64,000 nucleotides of DNA from Pseudoflavonifractor phocaeensis (GTDB taxonomy: Bacteria; Bacillota; Clostridia; Oscillospirales; Oscillospiraceae). The notes under the pieces were generated by a model, which made no database searches, was not told the DNA's origin, and saw only the letters and a program-made list of their open reading frames with translations. Position 1 is the stretch's first letter; the number at the start of each line of letters is the position of its first letter. The stretch lies in NCBI RefSeq assembly GCF_021531815.1, contig NZ_JADYUM010000010.1, forward strand, positions 43,253-107,252. The letters run 5' to 3'. Shown here in pieces: positions 8,876 through 16,645 of the stretch. Both the position numbers and the translations under genes were made by a program.

Positions 8876-8916
8876 AAAAATGCCATTGTATAGTTTCACT
8901 ATACAATGGCATTTTT
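8876..8916 (-). terminator. Terminator between regulator and DUF2442 gene (copy 1)
   Basis: A perfect 18-bp stem (8876-8893 with 8899-8916) with a 5-base loop. Both arms end in A/T runs, so it can terminate on either strand. It lies about 60 bp after the regulator's stop on the minus strand. The same structure recurs at 14863-14903. Confidence 0.8.
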
Positions 8917-8978
8917 TAATTTGATAGGGTAATCAATACCCCAATTTGAAAATTTACGAGATTTTTTATGGAATTTTT

Positions 8979-11453
8979 TTATTGTAAGTGATTGATGAGC
9001 CTGACCATCGCCTGACGTTTGTTCCGTCCCTCGCCGCCCAGACCCAGCTTCTCATAGACGCCGTTCAGGCGGTTGTTGACGGATTTCACGGAGACGCCCA
9101 GCATCTCGGCGATGTCCCGGCTGCTCTTGCCCTGCGCCGCCAGGCAGGCGATCTCCAGCTCCCGCTCCGTCAGGCCGCACCGCTCCAGAAGGTTCTGTTC
9201 CTGCCGGGTGGCCTCCCGTCCGGCGCGGAACCGGGCAGCGAGGGTATGCAGGCGCTCCCGGGTTTCCCCCTCCGCCAGCTCGTCCAGCAGCGTGTCCAGA
9301 CAGGGATCGCTCTCGGCGAAGGGCAGCAGGATGCCGTCCGGCTGCGCCAGGGACCACGCCTCTTGCAGCGCTTGCCGTGCGGCCGCTTCCTTCCCGAGAT
9401 GTATCAGCGCCACGGCGTTTTGCAGGTGGGCATAGATGCTGCACAGGACGAACCGGGCATCAGCGCTGGCCCGGAGCAGCCGGGGCGTCCGGGCCGCAAC
9501 CTGCGCCCACTGGCTCTGCGCCAGCAGCACGCGGCCCACGATCACCTGAAAGACCGGCTCGATCAGCGGGAACACCTGCATCATGCTGGCGCCTTCCGCC
9601 GTCAGCCACGCGGGCAGCTGCTCTGTCTGCCCCAGCAGGGCGCTGAGCCATCCCCGGCCCAGCTCCACGGTGGTCAGCAAACGGTACTGATGGGCACGGC
9701 GCAGGGTGTCCGCCGCCCGGTCCAGCAGGGGAAAGCCGTTCCGGGGCGGCTGGTCATACAGCGCCAGCCGGGCGGAGAGAAAGGCGGCGGCGGTATAAAT
9801 GCTGTACTCTCCCGCCTCCAGCGCCTGCTCCTCCGCCTGGCGGCAGAGAATGTCGGCGTCGGTCAGGTTCCCCCGTACAAATTCCGTTTCGGCCTGCATG
9901 ATGGTGGCCGCGCCGCTGCCATGCCCGCTGGCAATGCGGCTGTAAATGGGCATACATTCCCGCATCTCATCGTTCTCCCGGTCAAGGCTGCCGCTCTTGC
10001 TGTGATAGAGCATCAGAACGGAAGGGGAGCCCTGGGTCCATGGGTTGCGGTCCGCGGGGATCAGGGCGCGGATCTGCCGGTGATAGGCGCTCATGGCGGA
10101 GATGTCGTTGAAGCACAGGAAGGACAGGCGCAGCAGGGCCTCTCCCTCCAGCTGGTCCCGCTCCTGCTGGGAAAGATCGGTGCAAAGTGCCATGCTGCGC
10201 TGAAACAGTCCGTGATACCGCCGCATCTCCGGAATGTCCCGGCCGTAAAAGAGCAGCAGCATGAATACCAGCAGCGCCCGCGGATGGCGCAGCTGACATT
10301 CCTCCGGGCAATTGGCCATCCAGCGGCGCATCAGCGGCAGCCGCTCGGGGCCGAAGCTCAGGCCCCGGTCCTGGCCCACCGTCCGCAGGAGATCATCCCA
10401 GCTGCCGGCCTTTTCATAGCTCTCCGCGGCAAAGCAGCATTCTCCCATCTTCTCATACCACTGCCCCAGGCGGAGCAGGGTGGCATTCTGCTCCGTTTCC
10501 GGCAGCAGCAAGAACTTCTTCCGGGCGCAGGAGCGCAGCATATTGTGATAGCGGTACACACCGTCGGTACAGGTGATAAAGGCGTTTTGTTCTGTCAGCT
10601 GGCTCAGCAGCGCCGCCGTGTCATCCTCCGGCCACAGGAACTCCGCTTCTTCCAGTGTGAAATCGTCCGGCACACTCAGCCGCACCAGAAACTCCCGCTG
10701 GCGGGCCTCCAGGGGGCAGAACAGCACCTCGTCGATGAGGGGATAGATATTGGCGGTGTTTTCCGGCCATTTGCCGGTCTGCGCATAGGACCGCAGCTTC
10801 AGATAGACCATGGAGAACCAGCCCTCGGTACTGCTGGCCAGCATCTTCACATCCCGGATGTTCAGAAACTGTCCGCTCCGGCGCGCGTATTCCCGGATGT
10901 CCGCTTCGCCCAGCCGCAGATCGTCCACATTCAGTTCCCACAGGCGGGGGCCCAGCTTCATCTGTGCCGCCCGTTCAAAGATGACGTTGCGGGAGAGCAG
11001 AATGATGTGGGTCCGCTCCGGCAGGTGGTCGCTCAAAAACAGGATCAGGGATGTAAACGCGGGATTCGGCAGGAAGTGCAGGTCATCAATGATGTAAAAA
11101 ATATCGTGGGATTTCCCGGCCAGCGCATCGGTCAGCAGTTCCATCATCAGCTGCCGCGTCTGGGGGTCTGCGGGGAATCCAAGAGCGGACATTTCCTTTT
11201 CCAGTTCCGGCCATTCCCGGAGGTTCCGGCAAAAGCCCCGCCAGAAATCCGCCAGGGAGTCCGTGACGATGGTCTGCCGCAGGATCAGCGCATCCGATCT
11301 CATCTTTTGGCAATCATCTACCCACCAGCTGATGGCTCTGGTTTTTCCGTATCCAATGGGGGCCACGATGGAAGTGACCGGATATTCGGAAATTTTGGAC
11401 AGCTTAAAAGCCAGCGTGCTGGAGATATACGTTGTATTCAGCTTGAAAGGCAT
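8979..11453 (-). CDS. LuxR-family ATP-dependent regulator (MalT/LAL type)
   Basis: An 824-residue regulator. An N-terminal STAND-type ATPase has a Walker A at residues 31-40 (APIGYGKTRA) and Walker B-like YIIDDLHFLPN near residue 118. A long helical TPR-like region follows. A LuxR HTH fills the last ~65 residues (LTERELEIACLAAQGKSSRD, then IAEMLGVSVKSVNNRLNGVY). MalT-type proteins respond to a small inducer and activate adjacent genes, so the DUF2442/SLH genes downstream are the natural targets (inference). The ATG at 11453 follows GGGGTGA, and a TTGCAA-17-TATAAT promoter lies upstream. The truncated paralogue is at 14966-15080. Confidence 0.9.
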   Translation of the reverse strand: MPFKLNTTYISSTLAFKLSKISEYPVTSIVAPIGYGKTRAISWWVDDCQKMRSDALILRQTIVTDSLADFWRGFCRNLREWPELEKEMSALGFPADPQTRQLMMELLTDALAGKSHDIFYIIDDLHFLPNPAFTSLILFLSDHLPERTHIILLSRNVIFERAAQMKLGPRLWELNVDDLRLGEADIREYARRSGQFLNIRDVKMLASSTEGWFSMVYLKLRSYAQTGKWPENTANIYPLIDEVLFCPLEARQREFLVRLSVPDDFTLEEAEFLWPEDDTAALLSQLTEQNAFITCTDGVYRYHNMLRSCARKKFLLLPETEQNATLLRLGQWYEKMGECCFAAESYEKAGSWDDLLRTVGQDRGLSFGPERLPLMRRWMANCPEECQLRHPRALLVFMLLLFYGRDIPEMRRYHGLFQRSMALCTDLSQQERDQLEGEALLRLSFLCFNDISAMSAYHRQIRALIPADRNPWTQGSPSVLMLYHSKSGSLDRENDEMRECMPIYSRIASGHGSGAATIMQAETEFVRGNLTDADILCRQAEEQALEAGEYSIYTAAAFLSARLALYDQPPRNGFPLLDRAADTLRRAHQYRLLTTVELGRGWLSALLGQTEQLPAWLTAEGASMMQVFPLIEPVFQVIVGRVLLAQSQWAQVAARTPRLLRASADARFVLCSIYAHLQNAVALIHLGKEAAARQALQEAWSLAQPDGILLPFAESDPCLDTLLDELAEGETRERLHTLAARFRAGREATRQEQNLLERCGLTERELEIACLAAQGKSSRDIAEMLGVSVKSVNNRLNGVYEKLGLGGEGRNKRQAMVRLINHLQ

Positions 11454-11487
11454 TGCGAGTCACCCCGCTCATTACATACTCAATATT

Positions 11488-11516
11488 ATTATACTGGGAA
11501 ATGCCTTGAATTGCAA
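11488..11516 (-). promoter_or_regulatory. Sigma-A promoter of the LuxR-type regulator
   Basis: On the minus strand TTGCAA (11516-11511) is followed after 17 bases by TATAAT (11493-11488), 35 bp before the ATG. The equivalent -10 in the degraded copy near 15110 has changed to CATAGT. Confidence 0.75.
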
Positions 11517-11662
11517 GAGATTGAAAGCCATACACAAGGCGGCGGCAGTGTAGGATCGTCCTTGCAGATTGCATATCCTTCGCTCGCCCGCTGATGCAGC
11601 GATTTCAATTGCCGGGAAACCGCGGCTTCACGCTTTGCCGGAGTGGAGTCTGCTGTGACGCG

Positions 11663-11692
11663 AAACAGCCCGGACAAATGTCCGGGCTGTTT
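11663..11692 (-). terminator. Terminator of the second SLH gene
   Basis: AAACAGCCCGGACA (11663-11676) and TGTCCGGGCTGTTT (11679-11692) form a 14-bp stem with a 2-base AA gap. It lies about 55 bp beyond the stop of the gene at 11746. The region 11517-11662 shows no gene. Confidence 0.7.
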
Positions 11693-11745
11693 GCCTCGCA
11701 GAACGCACGGAAGTGCGCCTTTATTCCCACGGGATTCTTTGTGCC

Positions 11746-14493
11746 TTATTCCTCACCCAGGCAGCGGAACAGGAAGGTCACGATCTGGGCGCGGGTGCAG
11801 TCGTTGTTGGGGCTGAAGGTGGTGTCGCTGGTGCCATTGGTGACGCCGTTTTCCACGGCCCACAGCACCGCGTCGGCGTAGTAGGCGTCAGCCGCCACGT
11901 CGGTGAAGGGATTCACGCCGTCGGCAGCGACAGACTTCTGGCTGCGCCAGATAAAGGCCATGGCCTGGGCCCGGGTGCAGGTGGCGTTGGGACTGAACAT
12001 ACCGTCGCCGGTGCCGGTGGTGATGCCGTTTTCAACGGCCCAGGCTACCGCCTTGGCGTAGTAGCTGTCCGCGGGCACATCCGCGAAGCTGCTCACGCTC
12101 TCCGGCTCGGGGGAACCAGCCGCCCGCCACAAGAAGGTGACGATCTGGGCGCGGGTGCAGGGAGCGTTGGGGGCGAAGTGGGTATCATCCACGCCGCCGG
12201 TGATGCCGTTCTCAGCGGCCCACAGCACCGCGTCGTAGTAGTAAGCGTCGGCCGGGACGTCCACGAAGAAGTTCAGCATGGAGTTATCCTCCATGAAGGT
12301 GGCCTTGACGGTAACTTTGCTCCCGGGCATGGTGAAGGTGTACTTGCCATTCTTCTCCGTGAGCTTGACTTCCTTGCCGCTGGCGTTGGTGACAGTCAGG
12401 GTCTCCAGGGTGTAGCCCTTGTCGGGGGTGACCGTCAGGGTGACGGTGCTGCCCTTGCTCGCGCTCTTGGGCGAAACGGTGACCGTTCCGTTCACGGTCT
12501 TATCCACGGTGACGGAATAGCTGGGCGAGCTGCTGCCGCCGCCGGAGCCGCCGGAGCTGCTGCCGCTGGTTTTCTCCCAGTTGACGGTGACCGTCACATC
12601 GTTTTCGGGCATGGAGAAGTGGAATCCGCGATCATTGATCTCCTGGTCTTTGGCCGACCAGCTCAGATCATCTTCCGTGATCCCGACAAGCGTCACGTCT
12701 TTCAGTTTGTAGCCGTCCCGCTTGCCGATCTGCAGTCCGACCATTTCCCCGGCGGCAAAGATCTCGGTATAGGTCTCACCGGGTTCGATCCCCATGGTTG
12801 TTCCGTAAAGGCCGTATGCCGTGACGGTGTACCCTTCGACCAGCGTAACCTTCACATTCACGTCGGACACGTCGTTATAGTTGCCGGTTTCGTCCCTGTA
12901 TCTGACCTTGAAGAACCCACTGGCGTTCAGAATGGCAGCCGGGTCATCCCACCACCAGCCACTGGGCAGCCGCACGGTGCTAACGGTTTTGCCCTTGATG
13001 CCGGTCAGGTCGGTGGGGGGGATGGGGTCCGCCTGAAGGATGGTGAACGTCGCGGTGGTCTTTCCGGTGTAGTCTCCCATGCCGGTGATGGTGACAGTCG
13101 CAGTGCCCGCGTTCACGTTGTCTTTGTAGAAAACGGTGTAATCCGTGTCCTTGGTCAGCGGCACGTCGCCGTCCCTGACCGTCACAGCGGGGGTCTGCGG
13201 CGTGCCGTTATAGGTCTGATTGGAAATCGGATCAACCGTGCAGCCGGAAATGGGTTTGGAGAGGGAAAGCGTGCAGAGAGCGCTGGCGTAGTCGGTCATT
13301 TTATCGCCGTTGTACTGCTCGTTGAACACGCAGAGCGTCTTGCCGGTCATGTTGATACCGGAGAGGTCGATCTCCACCGTGCCGCTGGCGGTGTTCGTCG
13401 TGCCGTCCAGCTGCGCGATGCGCCCGTAGTAGGGAACGCTGCCGTCCGCATCCTGGACGATGGCGGAAATGTACTCGTTAGAGCCGGTTGTTGCATTGGA
13501 ATACGCAATCGTTACCTTATTGTCGGCAACGGTCTCTGTGCTTGCGGTAAATCCGCTGCGGTCGCTGTCCAACAGCGTCAGCTTCCATTCATTGCCGGTA
13601 TAATCGCCAACGGAAGCCAGACCGCTGCCCATACCGCTTGCGCTCTTTCCGCCCTCGGCGGCAGATGTAAAGAGGACAGAGTTCAGATTTAAGTTAAAAG
13701 CGGGACGAACCGCGTCGTAAGTGAAATCTACGTCGCCTCCATCGTAGTAAACGCCGCCTTTATCGGTCACAAGAGCTGCCATCTTATCATTGAAGCCGGG
13801 GGAACGCAGCCGCCAAAAGTCGGCCTCGCCGGCACCATGCATATTGGTATGACGACTTGCGACATAAGCGGTGTTGATCGATTTGCGGCTGTCATTTCCA
13901 TTCGGGAAATAACTGCTGTTATTTGCCTCTTCTATGGATAACAGAAAGATTTTATCCGTCGTATTGTTTCCGCCCGGTATGTCGTATTTGGGATTGGGGC
14001 TGCTGCTTCCATCTGACTGCGTGGCGTTATAGACAAACGTTTCCGCAATCGCGCCCTGCTCCTCCTTGGAAAAAGCGGCGTCTATAAAATTATCACTGCT
14101 GTAATCCGTTTTGTAGGTATTTTCATTTTCCCCATAACCATTGAGCCATGAACGGATTGTACTCTTTTCCCATGTAATGCTTGTATGGCTGCTGTTGTAT
14201 TGCTGCGCGTCCAGATTTTGGCCTGCAAGCAGGAACAACTTCCCGTCTGCGTTGGACAGCACCCGCCACTTGATGGGATCGGTGTTGTAGCCGTTGATGC
14301 CGTCGCTGCTCTGCCGGTAATTCCCCAAATATACGCTGCTGGCCTGCCCACCCTTAATTTGCAAAGTGCCAATTTGAATTGCTTTGCCTGTTTCTGTTTC
14401 CTCCGCCAGCGCGGTGGCCGGCAGCAGGCCCAGGCACATCACCAGGGACAGCAATATGCCCAGTCCCCGCCGCAGGGTTCCATTGTGTTTCAT
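11746..14493 (-). CDS. Secreted S-layer-homology surface protein B with DUF6273-like domain
   Basis: 915 residues from the ATG at 14493, which is preceded by GGAGGAAACTTT and opens a signal peptide nearly identical to that of protein A. The N-terminal half resembles DUF6273 surface proteins: IKWRVLSNADGKLFLLAG, STIRSWLNGYG and LRSPGFNDKMAALVT. An MBG/Ig-like repeat (GCTVDPISNQTYNGTPQTP), the VTVDKTVNGTVTVSPKS repeat and three SLH domains (from about residue 738) follow. The C-terminal third is almost the same as in protein A, while the N-terminal two thirds are unrelated. This is a modular surface protein with a swapped exposed part and a conserved anchor. Confidence 0.9.
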   Translation of the reverse strand: MKHNGTLRRGLGILLSLVMCLGLLPATALAEETETGKAIQIGTLQIKGGQASSVYLGNYRQSSDGINGYNTDPIKWRVLSNADGKLFLLAGQNLDAQQYNSSHTSITWEKSTIRSWLNGYGENENTYKTDYSSDNFIDAAFSKEEQGAIAETFVYNATQSDGSSSPNPKYDIPGGNNTTDKIFLLSIEEANNSSYFPNGNDSRKSINTAYVASRHTNMHGAGEADFWRLRSPGFNDKMAALVTDKGGVYYDGGDVDFTYDAVRPAFNLNLNSVLFTSAAEGGKSASGMGSGLASVGDYTGNEWKLTLLDSDRSGFTASTETVADNKVTIAYSNATTGSNEYISAIVQDADGSVPYYGRIAQLDGTTNTASGTVEIDLSGINMTGKTLCVFNEQYNGDKMTDYASALCTLSLSKPISGCTVDPISNQTYNGTPQTPAVTVRDGDVPLTKDTDYTVFYKDNVNAGTATVTITGMGDYTGKTTATFTILQADPIPPTDLTGIKGKTVSTVRLPSGWWWDDPAAILNASGFFKVRYRDETGNYNDVSDVNVKVTLVEGYTVTAYGLYGTTMGIEPGETYTEIFAAGEMVGLQIGKRDGYKLKDVTLVGITEDDLSWSAKDQEINDRGFHFSMPENDVTVTVNWEKTSGSSSGGSGGGSSSPSYSVTVDKTVNGTVTVSPKSASKGSTVTLTVTPDKGYTLETLTVTNASGKEVKLTEKNGKYTFTMPGSKVTVKATFMEDNSMLNFFVDVPADAYYYDAVLWAAENGITGGVDDTHFAPNAPCTRAQIVTFLWRAAGSPEPESVSSFADVPADSYYAKAVAWAVENGITTGTGDGMFSPNATCTRAQAMAFIWRSQKSVAADGVNPFTDVAADAYYADAVLWAVENGVTNGTSDTTFSPNNDCTRAQIVTFLFRCLGEE

Positions 14494-14566
14494 AAAGTTT
14501 CCTCCATTTCTTCTTGTATGCATGGTTCCCGCTTCTGTTATCAATTTTCCTCCTTCATGATTTGCG

Positions 14567-14818
14567 TTACAGTCCGCTGGCAAATTGATTGACCTCATAC
14601 TCCGCCATGTCGTAGGTGTAGCCCTCGGTATCCGTCCAGCGGATGGTGTGGCCGTCCGTCACGGCAGAGCGCCAGACCGTCTTGTCCCGCACCGCTGCAA
14701 AGCGTGGGCTTTGCAGTACGGGCCGCATATTCAGCAGTGTGGCGCTGCCGTTGGCCCAGTTCACCCGTAAAATGTGACCTTTTTGCGCCGCCACAGACTT
14801 GATGGGGGGTCCTGTCAT
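14567..14818 (-). CDS. DUF2442 family protein (cassette copy 2)
   Basis: 83 residues from the ATG at 14818, preceded by GGAAGGTGG as in copy 1. It keeps the same motifs (IKSVAAQKGHILRVNWANGS, then GHTIRWTDTEGYTYDMAEYE) with scattered substitutions relative to 8577-8831 and no frame damage. It lies upstream of SLH protein B with about 70 bp between them. Function unknown. Its survival while its regulator was deleted suggests it acts with the SLH protein or is still expressed from another promoter. Confidence 0.75.
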   Translation of the reverse strand: MTGPPIKSVAAQKGHILRVNWANGSATLLNMRPVLQSPRFAAVRDKTVWRSAVTDGHTIRWTDTEGYTYDMAEYEVNQFASGL

Positions 14819-14862
14819 CTGTAACCACCTTCCTTTCCAAAGCCAATTTGCTCGATCCATAC

Positions 14863-14903
14863 AAAAATGCCATTGTATAGTTTCACTATACAATGGCATT
14901 TTT
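14863..14903 (-). terminator. Terminator copy 2
   Basis: Same 18-bp stem and 5-base loop as 8876-8916 (arms 14863-14880 and 14886-14903), following the remnant regulator's stop. Confidence 0.8.
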
Positions 14904-14965
14904 TAATTTGATAGGGTAATCAATACCCCAATTTGAAAATTTACGAGATTTTTTATGGAATTTTT

Positions 14966-15080
14966 TTATTGTAAGTGATTGATGAGCCTGACCAGCGCCT
15001 GACGTTTGTTCCGTCCCTCGCCGCCCGGACTCAGCTTCCCATAGACGGCGTTCAAGCGGTTGTTGGCGGACTTCATGGAA
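14966..15080 (-). pseudogene. Remnant of a LuxR-type regulator (internal deletion)
   Basis: The stop at 14966 and the preceding ~38 codons match the C-terminal HTH end of the regulator at 8979. At about 15080 homology jumps directly to the sequence upstream of that regulator's start (CGCTCATTACATA near 15086 matches about 11467). About 2.37 kb of coding sequence is therefore missing. The former promoter is also decayed. This copy cannot make a regulator. Confidence 0.85.
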
Positions 15081-15170
15081 ATCTCGCTCATTACATATTC
15101 TATTTCACTATGCTGGAAAATGCCTTAAATTTCAAGAGATCGGACACCATACACAAGAAAGCGGCAAACC

Positions 15171-15348
15171 CGTAATATAAGTCAAGCCCCAATTTGAGAA
15201 AAATTAGAGCTTGCTTTTTGCCAGTATCAATGAGCATGACGAATAGATTTGCAAAGGCGTCTTTCATGTCGGGGTTATGTAGTACGGCGGTGCTGCGAAG
15301 CAGATGTCATGCGACCATGTAAACAGCTGCGGGCATTGTCCCGCGCTC
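15171..15348. other. Non-coding stretch downstream of the SLOG gene
   Basis: No ORF, clear terminator or repeat is visible between the decayed regulator upstream region and the end of the gene at 15349. Confidence 0.4.
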
Positions 15349-15900
15349 TTACGACTCATTGTTCACGCGGATGGTATACGGCAGGACAGTCAGCGTGTCC
15401 GGGTCGATGATGATGACTGCCCGTTTCTTTTCGTATGCGTAGTTAATAGTGTATGCCGTACCTCCTTTGGTGGAACCATTGTAGACGGCAAGGACGAAAT
15501 TGGCATGGTCGATCAGCCAGCGATTGCGCCGGAACATACAGTCGCGTGTGTAGTGGCGGCTGATATAGACGGTTTCGTCACACTCCGCCAGGATGTTGAA
15601 ATAGCGTTCCCGCTGCTCCACGCTCCAGCGGTCCGCCTGACTTTCGCAGGGCAGCACTGCTATGAGCCTGATACCCTTTTGTGGATACTGCTTCTTACAG
15701 GCAAGAACGATCTCCGCGCCCCAGATGTCTGCACCCAGCGCCATGCCGGAGAGAAAAGTTGTTACGCCGTTTTCAATGAGCGATACGATCTGAATCGTCA
15801 TCAGGGCCTTGAGTTTACAGCAGTCCGGGTGTTCTTCATCGTAGCCGAATTTGTAGCTGGACGGTCTGTGTCCGGTAAATGCACAAGTCAAATCTTCCAT
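15349..15900 (-). CDS. SLOG-family (DUF1273/YpsA-like) protein
   Basis: 183 residues from the ATG at 15900 (MEDLTCAFTGHRPSSYKFG). A TTG further upstream is less likely because TGHRP normally lies about 7 residues from the start. The Rossmann-like fold motifs are TGHRP at the N-terminus, GVTTFLSGMALGADIWGAE in the middle and NFVLAVYNGSTKGGTAYTI near the end. This resembles SLOG nucleotide-binding proteins. YpsA-like members are frequent cargo of Firmicute ICEs and may sense nucleotide-derived ligands. Its product and substrate are not known. It diverges from the XRE gene at 16034. Confidence 0.85.
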   Translation of the reverse strand: MEDLTCAFTGHRPSSYKFGYDEEHPDCCKLKALMTIQIVSLIENGVTTFLSGMALGADIWGAEIVLACKKQYPQKGIRLIAVLPCESQADRWSVEQRERYFNILAECDETVYISRHYTRDCMFRRNRWLIDHANFVLAVYNGSTKGGTAYTINYAYEKKRAVIIIDPDTLTVLPYTIRVNNES

Positions 15901-16033
15901 AATACCGCCTTCGTGAATAAGCAAAATATAATGTGAGTAAAATCATTATAAGCCAAATACATTTTGCCGTCAATAAGCCGAAAATGATGTACGGTATAAT
16001 ATTTTACGCATCATTAAGAAGGAGGTGCGTCGC

Positions 16034-16396
16034 ATGAAATCGTTTTGTGAGATTCTTCGGGAACTGCGGGAGGATCGGGATATGACCCAGGCCGATGTTG
16101 CAAATCTTCTCGGCACTTCGCAGCAATACTATTCCAAGTACGAAACGGGCAAATATGAAATGCCGATCCACTATGTTGTGCCCCTTGCAGACTTCTATGG
16201 GGTATCTGTGGACTATCTCCTGGGGCGCACGGCCTGCCGGGTACGCCTAGAGGAATATCAAAAGCCAATCGTCGCTGGGTACACGGCAGACGAGTTACTG
16301 GCGGATGTTCTGACGCTGGACCGCAAGGGCCGGGAGAGTGTCCGTGAGTATATCGAATTGCAGATGAAAGCGAACCGGCAGAATAAGGGCAAATGA
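16034..16396 (+). CDS. XRE-family regulator
   Basis: 120 residues from the ATG at 16034 (AGAAGGAGGTGCGTCGC upstream). The N-terminal HTH occupies about residues 1-62: FCEILRELREDRDMTQADVA, then LLGTSQQYYSKYETGKYEMP. The C-terminal tail is predicted helical (DELLADVLTLDRKGRESVREYIELQ), as in SinR-like ICE regulators. It is followed at once by a terminator. It probably controls ICE mobilisation genes nearby or the divergent SLOG gene; no operator was recognised. Confidence 0.88.
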   Translation: MKSFCEILRELREDRDMTQADVANLLGTSQQYYSKYETGKYEMPIHYVVPLADFYGVSVDYLLGRTACRVRLEEYQKPIVAGYTADELLADVLTLDRKGRESVREYIELQMKANRQNKGK

Positions 16397-16397
16397 T

Positions 16398-16424
16398 GAC
16401 GGCCTACCCAGGCCGTCCTTTTGT
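16398..16424 (+). terminator. Terminator after the XRE gene
   Basis: GACGGCCT-ACCC-AGGCCGTC stem-loop followed by CTTTTGTTTT. The rest of the gap to 16645 shows no gene. Confidence 0.75.
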
Positions 16425-16645
16425 TTTCCTCCGGTACACGGAAACGCAGGGTACGGGAAAGCGGCAAGCAATGCAAAGCGGGACCCACTTTGCGAAAACC
16501 GCAGATTTCCGCTTTCGCGGAAACCCACGGTTTCATGCTTGTTGAGGCTCCGCCCCAATCCCCGCAGAACACGGTTTCCGTGTTCTGAAACGCAGGACTT
16601 ATCCTGCGGCTGCGCGATTTTTCAAATCGCTTTATGGCGGTCAGC

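Larger units (their letters stand above)
4445..11560 (-). repeat. Cassette copy 1: luxR-type regulator, DUF2442, SLH protein
   Basis: This block shares gene order and long near-identical stretches with 11746-15170. Shared parts are the SLH/repeat 3' end, the first ~20 codons of the signal peptide, the DUF2442 gene, the terminator at 8876-8916, the intergenic sequence beyond it, and both ends of the regulator gene. The middle of the SLH gene differs completely between copies. The copies are direct and adjacent, so they are a tandem segmental duplication or successive cassette insertions. Confidence 0.85.
11746..15170 (-). repeat. Cassette copy 2: SLH protein, DUF2442, regulator remnant
   Basis: Second copy of the cassette at 4445-11560. 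It lacks the small CTG-start DUF2442-like gene and nearly all of the regulator, keeping only the regulator's last ~38 codons fused to its former upstream region. Confidence 0.85.

Noticed and set aside
8988..11594. An 868-codon plus-strand open frame opposite the LuxR-type regulator
   Set aside because: It is a shadow of a GC-rich gene: no domain, no ribosome site, Gln/Arg/Gly-rich composition, while the minus-strand frame has clear ATPase and HTH motifs.
11713..13692. Long plus-strand frame opposite SLH protein B (and similar at 4430-5221)
   Set aside because: Antisense of the SLH and repeat modules; the same pattern arises opposite both paralogues and shows only Gly/Val/His-rich repeats.
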